NCBI RefSeq assembly: GCF_001598435.1
Contig: NZ_BCYY01000010.1
Coordinates: forward strand, 1 to 64,000
DNA: 64,000 nucleotides
Reading direction: 5' to 3'
Source: Sphingomonas pituitosa NBRC 102491
GTDB lineage: Bacteria; Pseudomonadota; Alphaproteobacteria; Sphingomonadales; Sphingomonadaceae
Positions within the stretch are counted from its first letter, which is position 1; every line of letters begins with the position of its first letter. Below are positions 24,794 to 34,444 of this stretch, piece by piece. A program made the translations under genes and the position numbers. A model generated the notes under the pieces. The model searched no databases and was not told the origin of the DNA. It saw only the letters and a list, made by a program, of their open reading frames with translations.

Positions 24794-27091
24794 CTATTCG
24801 GCCGCGATCGCGTGGAGGCTGTCGTTCACGCTGAAGTCGTCTTCGGCCTCGCGCTCGTCGGTCAGATCGTCGTCGTCGCTGATCGGCAGACCCACGCCGT
24901 CTTCTTCGGGATCATCCTCATCGAGCGCGTTCAGCTGCAGATCGTCCTCGTCGCCTAGGCTGAGGTCGTCCTCACTGGCGCCGGCATCGTCCGTCGGACC
25001 CAGATCGGCGTCGTCCTCGGCCCCGCCCCCGCTCGGCTTCGCCGGTGCGGCCTCGGTGAACCGCATCGCCTCCGGCACCCAGCGTGTGACCACCTCGCGA
25101 ACTTCGGCCTCGATGATCGCCTCGCCGGCGAACAGCTTCTGGCAGGATTCGGAAATTTCCGACTTCTTCTGCGTCGCGTGGCGACCCGACAGCGCAGGCC
25201 CTCCAACTTCGTCCAGAAGCGACAGGATGGCGCCCTTGGAGATGCGATCGAAGTAGTTGAGCGAAGTCGGCCGCCACCAGGACGCGACGTCGACTTTGAG
25301 GATGGTCGCGAGCCGGTTCTGCAGCGGATTCGAGTCTGCCAGACCGTAGCAGTCCTTGGCGGTCAGCGAGGTGGCGACCACCCAGGCCATCCACTGCGCC
25401 TTGGCCTCGTCGCTGAGCAGGCGGAACGCTTCGAACCGATCGACCTTCGTCTCCCCGTCGCGCCACCCGTCTTCCAGGGCCTCGGCGAACTCGTTGATAT
25501 AGTCGCGGGCCTTGGACGGCGGTACGGCATCGCCGCGCACGGGATCATCGGGGCGGCTCGCCTTGATGGTCGTGCCGCTTTGACCCATGCTGTAGGAACC
25601 GCGCTCGTCGACCATAGCGAACAGCATGAAGTCGAGCGCGAGCGCCGGATTGCCGAGGAGCGCTGCGCCCAAAACGTCGCGACGCTGCACCGCCAGCTGA
25701 TCAAAGAGCACCTGACTGAGCGCCTTGCCGTCGGGCGCCGCGGCGATCGGCTTCACGGGTGCCGTCGAACCGCCGCCGCCGGCGCGGCCGCTCTGGCCTT
25801 CCTCGATCTGCCAACCGGTGATTCGCCCTTCGACCTCGTCGCCGTCTTCGGCCTCGCTGGAGCCGCCGCCGTCGACGCCTTCACCATCGTCGCCTTGGCC
25901 GCGCACCGGCTCTTCCACGATCGGTGTCACCCGCAGCGGGGTCTCGCTATAGTATTCGGGCTCGAGCCGCATCTCGCCGGTTTGCGTCAGTGAGAGGATC
26001 CGGCCCACGCGCGGCTTCAGCTCGTCGGGCAGAATCTTTGGCCGATTATGGAGCCCGGTGCGCTCGTCCTGGAGTGCCTCGGCCTCGATCTCGAGAGCGC
26101 TGAAAGCCTCCCGGCTGAGCTCCTCGTCCTCCATCTCGGTCTCGATCGCCCCGAGACGCGCATCGATCTCGCCGATGCGGGCATGGTGCGCCTCCGTCAT
26201 CGGTTCGCTCGGCAGATTCACGCGGTGCAGCTCGCGCGCGACTTCCCAGGTGCTGCTCGATGCAATCGGCCGCACCCAGCCCAATCCCAGCTCTTCGCCG
26301 AGGCGAGCAGCTTCCTCTTCCATGAGCTTGGCGGCGATGCCCTCGGCGATCTCCCGGTTGACCCAGCTATCGCCGTTGTCGCTGAACAGATCGCTCTCGA
26401 TCACGCCGCCGGCGGCGACATAGCGGTCAGCGCCGACGAGGATCGCCACCGGCTCGGTCGACTTCATCGTCTCATTCAGGATGACGCGGCGGATCGCGTC
26501 CGAGTTGTAGCTGTAGTTCTTGTAGGTGTTCCAGACCGTCAGCTGGCGATCGTGGCTGGGGGTAGTCGCGTAGGCCTTCGCCATGTCGAGCGTGATCTTG
26601 CCTTCAGCGAGCGCGTTGAAGATGGGCTCGGCCAAGGCGGCGAGGCGGAGGCGGCCTTCCACGAACTTGCGGGTGACGCCGAACCGCTTGGCGACGGCAT
26701 CGAGGTCGCCGTTCTCGCCGATGAAGTGCTGAAATGCGCGGCATTCGTCCGCCGGCGACATGGCCAGGTGGTGGAAGTTCTCGGCGAGTGAGGTTTCCGA
26801 GAGTGCCGCGTCATCGGCCTCGATGACCATCACGGGCACGTCGTACTGGGCCGCATCGATCTGGCCGCGCTCGGAGAGGAGCATTAGAGCGCGGTAGCGG
26901 CGGCTGCCGGCGATCACCGCGTAGTTGCCCCGCGGCTTCTTCAGCGGCGCCACGATCAGGTTCTGGATGATGCCGCGCGCGTCCACGTCGGCCGCCAGCT
27001 GCTCGATCAGGTCGCCTCGCGGCGTGCGGACGTTGATGGCGGAAAGCTGCAGCTTGGCCAGCTTCACCGTCTGAATTGCAGGCTTCGTCAT
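24794..27091 (-). CDS. large ParB/Spo0J-like protein
   Basis: 765 residues. The N-terminal ParB-type CTPase/nuclease-like domain has LSAINVRTPRGDLIEQLAAD, IAGSRRYRALMLL (the GxxRxxA motif variant) and ETSLAENFHHLAMSPADE. A KorB/ParB HTH region follows (AVAKRFGVTRKFVEGRLRLA). The long C-terminus carries Asp/Glu-rich low-complexity stretches (about 410-460 and 680-760) around a helical domain. No parA is adjacent; the partition pair is at 61489. It may be an accessory DNA-binding protein of the establishment region rather than the segregation ParB. GGAG precedes the ATG. Confidence 0.85.
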   Translation of the reverse strand: MTKPAIQTVKLAKLQLSAINVRTPRGDLIEQLAADVDARGIIQNLIVAPLKKPRGNYAVIAGSRRYRALMLLSERGQIDAAQYDVPVMVIEADDAALSETSLAENFHHLAMSPADECRAFQHFIGENGDLDAVAKRFGVTRKFVEGRLRLAALAEPIFNALAEGKITLDMAKAYATTPSHDRQLTVWNTYKNYSYNSDAIRRVILNETMKSTEPVAILVGADRYVAAGGVIESDLFSDNGDSWVNREIAEGIAAKLMEEEAARLGEELGLGWVRPIASSSTWEVARELHRVNLPSEPMTEAHHARIGEIDARLGAIETEMEDEELSREAFSALEIEAEALQDERTGLHNRPKILPDELKPRVGRILSLTQTGEMRLEPEYYSETPLRVTPIVEEPVRGQGDDGEGVDGGGSSEAEDGDEVEGRITGWQIEEGQSGRAGGGGSTAPVKPIAAAPDGKALSQVLFDQLAVQRRDVLGAALLGNPALALDFMLFAMVDERGSYSMGQSGTTIKASRPDDPVRGDAVPPSKARDYINEFAEALEDGWRDGETKVDRFEAFRLLSDEAKAQWMAWVVATSLTAKDCYGLADSNPLQNRLATILKVDVASWWRPTSLNYFDRISKGAILSLLDEVGGPALSGRHATQKKSEISESCQKLFAGEAIIEAEVREVVTRWVPEAMRFTEAAPAKPSGGGAEDDADLGPTDDAGASEDDLSLGDEDDLQLNALDEDDPEEDGVGLPISDDDDLTDEREAEDDFSVNDSLHAIAAE

Positions 27092-27195
27092 GGTCAGGGT
27101 CTCCTTCTGGATGTCCGGCTTTTTCCGGACACCCCTCCCTTTCTCCCTCCTCTCTCAGAGCCACGGGCATGTCGGCGCAGCCGGGGCTACAGGCC

Positions 27196-30100
27196 TCAAC
27201 GGGGCTGCATGATCGTCTCGATAATCGAGGCTGCCTTGTCCGTCGTGGGCACGAACAGCCTGGTCTTGAAGTTGATCAGCTCCGTCCAGCAGCCGAGCGA
27301 CTTGAACCACGGCAGCTGGCTCGCCGGAGCGCCTTCGATCTCGATCCGCTCGCTCCCGTTCACGCGCGAACGCCTGATTGTCATCGGGAAAGGCTGGTTG
27401 ATTTCCATCGGTCGTCCCGAAAGCGCGGCGTCGATGATCGAACGTGCCGGCATATCCTCGGTCTTGGAGATGCCGAGCTTGGTGAAGAGATCGACGACGT
27501 GCTGGTCGAACACGAGGCGGCCGAGCCAGCTGTTTCCGGCCTTGTCGACGACGCGGTGAACGGCGAGGTGATCCCGGGGAAGGGCCGACCAGATCGGCAG
27601 CAGTAGACCCGTGGCTAGCCGGATGGTCTCCACATCCAGCTTCTCGGCCGCCTCGGCCACCTCCGCCTCCCACTCGGCGGTGAAGCTCGCGCGATCGATG
27701 GGTTCCCACGCGCTCTCGAACAGATCGGCCTCGCGCATGAACTCGCGCCGGCTCGGCCGCTGGAGCTCGACCCGCAGGATCGGTTCGCCATTGTCCCCCA
27801 TCCAGGAGTCCGCGCGCGTTCGTAGGGCCACCATGCCGGAGCGGGCGTTGCGCACGAAGGTAGCGTCTCTGAAGGCCTCGGCCCGCTCGAGCACTCGGCT
27901 AAGCGACATCACGCTGCGCTTTCGCGCAATCTCGATCGTCAGGAGATGCGATGTAGCGTTGGTGCGCGGATCGGTGCGCAGGAGCGTGTCATCGATCACA
28001 CGCGCCGTTTCGGTCATGATCGTCTCCACGCCAACGTCCAGCGTGCCCGCTTCGCGAGCCTTCTCGACGCGGGTTTCCACGAGCGCGAGAAACTCCTCGA
28101 AAATGCTGTTCTGCATGGCGATTGGCAGCGCCAGCAGGCGGTTGAGCCAGCGCTGGATGGGCGGCAGCTCCTCCTTCAGCGTTCCGTCCTGCTCGCGCAG
28201 AGACAGCCCTGTGCGTGCCTCGAAAGCTTCGCAGGTCACGCTTTTCAGTTTCCCGTAGTGAAGGAGCCGGAACCAGGTGTGCAGCGCATCCTTGGCGTAC
28301 TGGCTCTCAAGATTGTCCTTGGGATCGAACAGGTTCTGGCCGCCGGTCTGCCGCTGCCCTCGCGTCAGCGCCCCCAGCGTATCGAGCCGGCGGGCGATGG
28401 TCGAGGTGAAGCGGAGCTCGCCTTTGCAGTCGGTGGTGACGGGGCGAAACAGGGGGGTGTTCGCCTGATGGGTACGGTGCGTGCGGCCGAGCCCCTGGAT
28501 CGCGCGGTCGGCGCGCCAACCAGGCTCGAGCAGGAAGTGAACCCGTTGCTCCTGATTCCTGGCGTCGAGGCTTGCGTGATACGATCGGCCCGTGCCGCCG
28601 GCGTCCGAGAACAGGAGGATCCGCTTACGGCCTTCCATGAAGGCGGCGGCTTCGACCTGGTTCATGCGGGGCGAGCGGCTTTCGACCAGCTGCCGGCCAT
28701 CGGCGCCGGTGACGAGCCGCTTCGTCCGCCCCGTCACTTCGGCCACCCGATCGGGACCGAAATGGTCGAGGAGAGCGTCAAGGCCCGTCTTGATCGGCGG
28801 CAGCGCGCAAATGTGCTCGATGAGGTTGTCGCGGGCAGCAATCGCTTCCGGATTGTGAACCGGATTGCCGCCGTCATACATCGGCCGTGAGAAGGCATTG
28901 CCGTTGGCATCGACGCTCTCTTCCATCTGGGCTGTCGGGAAGGCGCGCATCAGATAGTCGACGCAGATCTGCGTGGGGGACAGATCGAGGGTGATCTCGG
29001 CGCGCTCCTCGGGGCTCATCTGGGCGAGCCGGCGATCGAGCAACGCCTCGGCCGTCGTCACCAGCTGGAACACGACCGACTGCCCTGCAGCCAGGTGGCG
29101 CTCTACCTCCGGGATCACCGTCGGCATCTTCATGCTGAGTAGCACCTGCCCGAAGAACCGCTGCTTGGAGGATTCAAAGCGGGACCGTGCCGCGGCCTTG
29201 GCGCCGGAGTTGAGCGTCCCTCCCCCGAAGCCGTCGACCACACCCGTCATCTCGAGCGCCCGCTCCATGTTGCGATGGATGATCGACCAGGCCTCGGAAT
29301 AGGTGTCGTAGATCTCGATCTGCCCCGGCGTAAGGCTGTGGCGCAGCACCTCGTACTCTACGCCGGCGAAGCTGAGCGCGCGTGCGATATAGACGCCGAG
29401 CGCCTTCAGGTCGCGCGCGACCAGCTCCATCGAAGCAATCCCGCCAAGCCGGATATTCGAGATGAACTCTTCCCGGGTGGCGAAGGAGGTCTCCGGCCCC
29501 CACAGGCCGAGACGGACGGCATAGGCGAGGTTGTTGATGTCGGAAGCGCCCGTCGCCGATGCGTAGAGCACGCGGGCGTCAGGCAGGTGGTTCTGGAGCA
29601 GAACGCCGCATATGCCCTGCTGTGATCCTTCCTTGGGTCCGAGCGCGCCCTCGCCGCCGGCAACGCCGCCCATCTCATGGGCTTCATCGAAGGCGATCAC
29701 GCCGTCGAAATCCTCACCTGCCCAGGTCAGGATCTGCTGCAGGCGATCGGCATCGCCGCGGGTTGACCGCAGGGTCGGATAGGTGACGAACAGCACGCCT
29801 TCCTGCAGCGTGATCTTCTCGTCGATCTTCCAGTTGGAAATGGGCTGCACGTCACCGGACAGCCCTCCGAGCGCCGCCCAATCGCGCCGCGCGTCCTCAA
29901 GGAGCGGTTCGTTTTTCGACACCCAGATGTGCCGGCGCTTCCCGCGCAGCCACTGATCGAGGATGCAGGCGGCGATCTGGCGCCCCTTGCCGGCGCCGGT
30001 GCCGTCACCCAGGAAGAAGCCCATTCGATAGAGGCGGCCTTCCTCGTGTAGGACGATCGTCACGCCTTCCTTGGCGGGGCGGCACTTGCCGGGGAGATAG

Positions 30101-31413
30101 TTCTCCCACGCGTGCCCGGCATAAACCACCGTCTCAAGCTGCGCCGCGGAGAGCCGACGTTCGGAAACGATGCGCTCCGGCAGCTGCGGGACATGGTTCG
30201 GCACCGGCATGACGATCGAGGCCATGGCCACGGATTCGACCAGTGCCGTCGGGTGCTCGCCGGCAGCGTCGAAGACGATCCGGCTCGGACGATACGGCAG
30301 ATAGATGCCGACCTGCTCGCCGAGCGGCGCCGGCTCCTCCAGCCTGGCATACGTAACCGGCAGAACAGCATGCGATTTTGCTGCTTCGATCTTGCGCTCC
30401 GCCGCCGGCCTTGCGTTCCGGCTCGCCCCGAATAGCGACGGCCGAGCCGGCGCGGCGGCGATCGGCAGTTGGCCTGCCTTCAGCTCCGCGCGCGCGGGCA
30501 CCTCGATGACGTCCAGGAACTCAGCGACACTGACCCGCTGGATCGTCACGGCTTCCAGCGTCTCCGGCACCTTATCGATGACGTAGAGCCGCACGGCGAC
30601 GTCGGTGCCATGCTTGCGATAGCAGCTCTCCAACCGGAGGGAGGTGCGGACAGACGAACCCGCCAGGACCTTGGCATAGGCATCCCGCATTCGAGCGCTG
30701 TTCGTGAACCAATCCGGCATGATCGCCACCACGCGGCCTCCGGGGCGGACCCGTCGGAGCGCCGCCATCAGGTGGCGGGCTGCGGCCAGGTCGTCGGCCC
30801 CGCGGCCGAGGCTTCGCGCGAAGGGCGGGTTCATCAGCACCACAGTTGGCCGCGCCAGCGCGGCATGCTTGGTCACCAGCATGGCCCCGTCATCCGCCGT
30901 GATGGTCGCGGCCGCGAAGCCCCGCGTCAGTCCGGCGCGCCGCACGTCATCGATCTCGTTCAGCTGCAGCACCGCGCACGCTGGTGCTTGGGCAATCAAC
31001 AGGCCGTTACCCGCGCTCGGTTCGAGCACGACGTCATCGGGCCCGATCGCAGCCATGAGCACGGCGATCGCCGCAATGTCTGCGGGGGTCGAGAACTGCT
31101 GGAAAAGCAGCTGCTCTTCGCTGCGCACGGTCTGCGTCGGAAGTCGCGTCATCAGATCAATCGCCGATGCCACATCGCCAATGCGTTGCAGCGGGTACGG
31201 ACGGCCCTGCAGGTAGATGGTAAGTGCTCGCTCGAGCGCTTCGAAGCTGTCGCGCTGCGTCCAAAAGCCTTCGGCATCGCTGCCGCCCAGCGTGTTGGTC
31301 ATGGCCGCATTGAGATCCTTGCGAGTGATCTTTGCGCCTGTTGCCAGTAGGCCAGCGATCTCGGTGGCGGCATCTGCCGGCGGCCGCGTCGCAAGGTCGA
31401 TAAGGTCGGGCAT
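27196..31413 (-). CDS. fused N6-methyltransferase and strawberry-notch-type helicase
   Basis: 1405 residues. The N-terminal class I methyltransferase has VLEPSAGNGLL at about 130-139 and NPPF at 195-198, as in adenine N6 enzymes. The SF2 helicase core has Walker A GDGTGAGKG at 469-477 and DEAHEMGG at 576-583, followed by the strawberry-notch helicase C region (RILLFSDAGGTGRSYHASLD, GLGRTHRTHQANTPLF). Proteins of this design occur on large plasmids and phages and are thought to act on DNA during establishment or against restriction. GGAGATCCCC precedes the ATG at 31413. The exact substrate is unknown. Confidence 0.85.
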   Translation of the reverse strand: MPDLIDLATRPPADAATEIAGLLATGAKITRKDLNAAMTNTLGGSDAEGFWTQRDSFEALERALTIYLQGRPYPLQRIGDVASAIDLMTRLPTQTVRSEEQLLFQQFSTPADIAAIAVLMAAIGPDDVVLEPSAGNGLLIAQAPACAVLQLNEIDDVRRAGLTRGFAAATITADDGAMLVTKHAALARPTVVLMNPPFARSLGRGADDLAAARHLMAALRRVRPGGRVVAIMPDWFTNSARMRDAYAKVLAGSSVRTSLRLESCYRKHGTDVAVRLYVIDKVPETLEAVTIQRVSVAEFLDVIEVPARAELKAGQLPIAAAPARPSLFGASRNARPAAERKIEAAKSHAVLPVTYARLEEPAPLGEQVGIYLPYRPSRIVFDAAGEHPTALVESVAMASIVMPVPNHVPQLPERIVSERRLSAAQLETVVYAGHAWENYLPGKCRPAKEGVTIVLHEEGRLYRMGFFLGDGTGAGKGRQIAACILDQWLRGKRRHIWVSKNEPLLEDARRDWAALGGLSGDVQPISNWKIDEKITLQEGVLFVTYPTLRSTRGDADRLQQILTWAGEDFDGVIAFDEAHEMGGVAGGEGALGPKEGSQQGICGVLLQNHLPDARVLYASATGASDINNLAYAVRLGLWGPETSFATREEFISNIRLGGIASMELVARDLKALGVYIARALSFAGVEYEVLRHSLTPGQIEIYDTYSEAWSIIHRNMERALEMTGVVDGFGGGTLNSGAKAAARSRFESSKQRFFGQVLLSMKMPTVIPEVERHLAAGQSVVFQLVTTAEALLDRRLAQMSPEERAEITLDLSPTQICVDYLMRAFPTAQMEESVDANGNAFSRPMYDGGNPVHNPEAIAARDNLIEHICALPPIKTGLDALLDHFGPDRVAEVTGRTKRLVTGADGRQLVESRSPRMNQVEAAAFMEGRKRILLFSDAGGTGRSYHASLDARNQEQRVHFLLEPGWRADRAIQGLGRTHRTHQANTPLFRPVTTDCKGELRFTSTIARRLDTLGALTRGQRQTGGQNLFDPKDNLESQYAKDALHTWFRLLHYGKLKSVTCEAFEARTGLSLREQDGTLKEELPPIQRWLNRLLALPIAMQNSIFEEFLALVETRVEKAREAGTLDVGVETIMTETARVIDDTLLRTDPRTNATSHLLTIEIARKRSVMSLSRVLERAEAFRDATFVRNARSGMVALRTRADSWMGDNGEPILRVELQRPSRREFMREADLFESAWEPIDRASFTAEWEAEVAEAAEKLDVETIRLATGLLLPIWSALPRDHLAVHRVVDKAGNSWLGRLVFDQHVVDLFTKLGISKTEDMPARSIIDAALSGRPMEINQPFPMTIRRSRVNGSERIEIEGAPASQLPWFKSLGCWTELINFKTRLFVPTTDKAASIIETIMQPR

Positions 31414-31449
31414 GGGGATCTCCTGGCTTTGCCGCGCCCACGCGCAGCC

Positions 31450-32310
31450 TCACCCCTCCCCTCCCTCTCCTCTCTTCTGCCGCTGGAGCACCGCAGCCCA
31501 ATCGGAGCTGCCCTTGGGCGAATAGTCGACGAGGACGATCCGTTGGCTGGTCACGTACCGCTGGATGGCCTTGGTGACGGCAAGGCGGCCAGGACCATCA
31601 GGATCGCCGGCAAGGATCAGCTTGGTGACGCTCTCAGGGATCCGGCAGAGATCGAACCGCCGCGTGCCAAACGAAGCCCAGCAGGGAACGTCCTTGAGCT
31701 GCGAGTAGCTGGCCGCCGTCTCCATGCCCTCGGCAAGGCCGATGGTGCTGGAATAGCCGCCGCCCTGCCAGACCCCGGCTCCCAAGCGACCGAGCGTCAC
31801 CTTCTCGGTATACCAAGCCGTTTCCGGATCGAGGAAGATCCGTTGGACCGCGACCAGGTTGTTGCCCTCGCGCGCGGCCACCAAAAGCGCCGGCTTGTAG
31901 ACGGTGTGCGGCTTTGGATGATGCGGACAACGGGGATGGAAGCGAATGTCGTTCAGGTCTGGCGGAAGTCCGCGGCGCCATAGGTAACGCTCACCGAGCG
32001 TCCCGCGCACCGGTCCCGCCTCCTCCCAGATCTTCGCCACGTTCGCTGTGCCGGTAGGGCGTGCCTCCGGCATCGGATGGCTTCCGGTCACGCGGACCCG
32101 CGCAAGTTCTCGAAGCACGTCCTCGCTTGCGCAACCCGCGAAGCAGTTCACGAGGATGCCTCGATCGCCCTGCCGGATCGAGAGGCTGGGGGTGGAATCC
32201 TGATGCGCAGGGCATCGGCACATGGCCCGGTATCCGTCCCAACGTCCGTCGAGTGTGGCCACGAGGTCGACCAGCTCCTGGCTTGGGCGCCTTGCGATCA
32301 GAGACATCAT
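31450..32310 (-). CDS. Toprim-domain protein with CHC2-like zinc finger
   Basis: 286 residues. The N-terminus has a primase-type zinc motif (CRCPAHQDSTPSLSI, then NCFAGCASEDVL). The middle resembles DUF7146 (WRRGLPPDLNDIRFHP). The C-terminal Toprim fold shows GLAEGMETAAS with its catalytic Glu and LILAGDPDGPGRLAV with DxD. It is likely a plasmid primase-like or DNA-synthesis accessory protein working with the helicase encoded 36 bases downstream. The start overlaps the upstream gene as ATGA. Confidence 0.85.
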   Translation of the reverse strand: MMSLIARRPSQELVDLVATLDGRWDGYRAMCRCPAHQDSTPSLSIRQGDRGILVNCFAGCASEDVLRELARVRVTGSHPMPEARPTGTANVAKIWEEAGPVRGTLGERYLWRRGLPPDLNDIRFHPRCPHHPKPHTVYKPALLVAAREGNNLVAVQRIFLDPETAWYTEKVTLGRLGAGVWQGGGYSSTIGLAEGMETAASYSQLKDVPCWASFGTRRFDLCRIPESVTKLILAGDPDGPGRLAVTKAIQRYVTSQRIVLVDYSPKGSSDWAAVLQRQKRGEGGEG

Positions 32311-32558
32311 GCCTCTCCGGGGAAGCTCAATTCGTCAAGCGCCCCGCCTTCGACTTCGGCGATGACATACTTGCCCCCTGTCCGCGCGAAGAACGCTCTG
32401 ATCGCGCGTGCTGGATCCTTGGGCATAGCCATGTCGGCGAAGGTCCAATGCGCTTTCACGTGTTCAAGAAGCGCTGCCTTGGCCGCCCTATGGCTTTCAT
32501 GGGCGCCGGCCAGGTCTGGCTTTCCCGGTTCGCGGATGAACAAGATTATGTTCGGCAT
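32307..32558 (-). CDS. hypothetical protein, 83 residues
   Basis: Begins MPNIILFIREPGKPDLAGAH and ends EVEGGALDELSFPGEA. It is a small alpha/beta protein of unknown family. Its stop overlaps the Toprim gene start, so it is probably the first gene of the large minus-strand backbone operon. The upstream 200 bases, divergent from the gene at 32766, should hold the promoter. Confidence 0.6.
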   Translation of the reverse strand: MPNIILFIREPGKPDLAGAHESHRAAKAALLEHVKAHWTFADMAMPKDPARAIRAFFARTGGKYVIAEVEGGALDELSFPGEA

Positions 32559-32765
32559 GGCTCAAGCTTTCGGTGAGATGGCGAGCGGCGCGGCTGCTCT
32601 GGATCAGCCCAGGTCCGTGACTTTTCACGGTTGAGCTCATCATCCCTCTCCCCCTCTTCTCTCCGCCTCATGCATTTACCGTGCGCTAAGGTCGCTTGAT
32701 TATAGTTTCGGAACTGTGACCATGATGCACCTGTTGAAGGCAGGTGCCGACGTATCGAGGTATGT

Positions 32766-33035
32766 GTGACCCAGCTTTCCCCGATCGAGATCAGCAACTG
32801 GATTGCGATCTATCTCGCCGCAGGCCTGTGCTGCGCGATCGCTATGGCGCTTTCGGTCTCCGTTACTCTCCATGGTCTTTGGAAGGATCGAGCCTGGGCA
32901 GAGGTGGGGACGCTGAAGGGCGCGGTTCTCTTCCTGCCGAAGGCGTGGTGGCGGTGGCAAAAGCTATATCTGCTCTCGACGCCCGTGACGCTTGGTATTG
33001 TAAGCTATTTCGCTGCCTCCATGGCTTGGAGCTAA
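32766..33035 (+). CDS. small membrane protein, unknown function
   Basis: 89 residues with a GTG start preceded by GAGGT. Two hydrophobic helices (IAIYLAAGLCCAIAMALSV and LLSTPVTLGIVSYFAASMAW) flank a short Trp/Lys-rich loop (LFLPKAWWRWQK). I recognise no family. It may be an inner-membrane accessory of the plasmid. The non-ATG start and lack of motifs keep confidence modest. Confidence 0.5.
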   Translation: MTQLSPIEISNWIAIYLAAGLCCAIAMALSVSVTLHGLWKDRAWAEVGTLKGAVLFLPKAWWRWQKLYLLSTPVTLGIVSYFAASMAWS

Positions 33036-33048
33036 GGCTATTGCCTCG

Positions 33049-34335
33049 CTACAGGTTCAGTTCCTGTAGGATATGGTGCGCTCCATTGCCCGCTTCAATT
33101 TCCCCTGCGGACAGTATGGAAAGTGTGCCTAGGTGAGACATTCTCGGATGCGTGACCGCTTTTGACGCTCGGTACGTATCATTTTCAAAGCCCATCACCT
33201 CAATAACCAGCGTCTTGATCTCTCCCGTTCGACGCGACCGCGCCTCGATAATGAAGTCGGGTCGGCAATTGCCCGCCGGTGTTTGGCTGTCGAAGATCGG
33301 CTTCCTGATCGCCACATCGACGTTTTCCCGGTGAAGTCGGCGCTGCACCTCGAGCAAATCACGGAGCGCATCGCGCTCGAGCTGGGAGTCGACGGGCACG
33401 AACAGGCGACCGTTGTAGATGGGCTGGGCATAGGCGCGCAGCGGCGAATAGCCCCGCGCTTCAGGATATTTGCCCACGACGATCATCGTGAGAAAAGGTC
33501 CATGGACCGGGTTGCCGCGGACCGCCGGCGATTGCACTCGGTTGGCGACCGAGACGCTCTCCCCGTTCGTCAGGAAGATCTCGTTCGCCTTGTGGCCTTT
33601 CGAGAAGAGCAGAACGAAGCCCTGGGGTTCATGCTCGGAGGGCCAATCCTGGCTGAGGCGTCTGAGCGTGGCGTAAACCGCTTTTGCCTCGAGCGGGCGA
33701 TGGTGCGTCCAAAATGCTCGGGCAAGCTCGATGCCTGGAGCAATTTCGATCTGGGCTGCTGCGCGGCCAATTGCTTGAAAGTTCTCGCGGATTGACCATT
33801 CTTCATGAGCCGCAAGTGGCGCGATCACATTTACACCGCTCGTATCCATCAGGCGCCAGAGCAGCCGCGCGAGGCGCGGCGTCGATGCATTTCGCGTGCG
33901 ATCATCCGTGATATCGCTCTCGGGGCGCTTCGACAGGTTCTCCGGCGCCGGCTTCAAGACCGAGAAAAACCCTGCTGGGGGCTCGTTGGCCGTCGCCCGT
34001 GATCGCACCTCGGTCACCCGGTTAGTGGCCTGGTCGCGGAAGAAGGGGCAGTCCTCACGATGTTCTGGTCGCTGAGTCAGCCGACGTAGGTAATAGGTTT
34101 CGGCTTCGGAAAGGTATGCCGGTGTCAGGATCGGCGGAGCCTTCTCTCGGCCGAGGCAGTCGCAGGCGATCCATTTCATGCCGATGCGCGCCTGCTGCAC
34201 CAGGTGGATGCCGGCGATTTCGTCGTGGTGACTGCCCTCTCCGACATACCAGCGCACCAACGCCTCGCGCACGATGGGGGGAAGTGGGATCCTGGACCGG
34301 TCAAGTCCTGGGGTGTCGCGGTCTATAAGCCACAT
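33049..34335 (-). CDS. DUF1173-family protein
   Basis: 428 residues. An N-terminal Cys/His cluster (CDCLGREKA, then RPEHREDCPFF) matches the zinc-like region of DUF1173 proteins. The C-terminal part (CRPDFIIEARSR, LVIEVMGFEND, FVPVDSQLERD) has a PD-(D/E)xK-like pattern of Asp, Glu and Lys. Such proteins are common on alpha- and betaproteobacterial plasmids, and their function is unproven. The ATG at 34335 fits GGAAG upstream. The open frame extends to 34539 into the divergent transglycosylase gene. Confidence 0.75.
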   Translation of the reverse strand: MWLIDRDTPGLDRSRIPLPPIVREALVRWYVGEGSHHDEIAGIHLVQQARIGMKWIACDCLGREKAPPILTPAYLSEAETYYLRRLTQRPEHREDCPFFRDQATNRVTEVRSRATANEPPAGFFSVLKPAPENLSKRPESDITDDRTRNASTPRLARLLWRLMDTSGVNVIAPLAAHEEWSIRENFQAIGRAAAQIEIAPGIELARAFWTHHRPLEAKAVYATLRRLSQDWPSEHEPQGFVLLFSKGHKANEIFLTNGESVSVANRVQSPAVRGNPVHGPFLTMIVVGKYPEARGYSPLRAYAQPIYNGRLFVPVDSQLERDALRDLLEVQRRLHRENVDVAIRKPIFDSQTPAGNCRPDFIIEARSRRTGEIKTLVIEVMGFENDTYRASKAVTHPRMSHLGTLSILSAGEIEAGNGAHHILQELNL

Positions 34336-34444
34336 TGCTCCGGCTTCCAAATCAGCGGTCGAATAGAATGTCTCTACGTTGCCCGCGCTTGACAAGCTTT
34401 CCCCCTCGCTTTCCACTTCCTTAAACGCACATCGGAGAGCCCAA

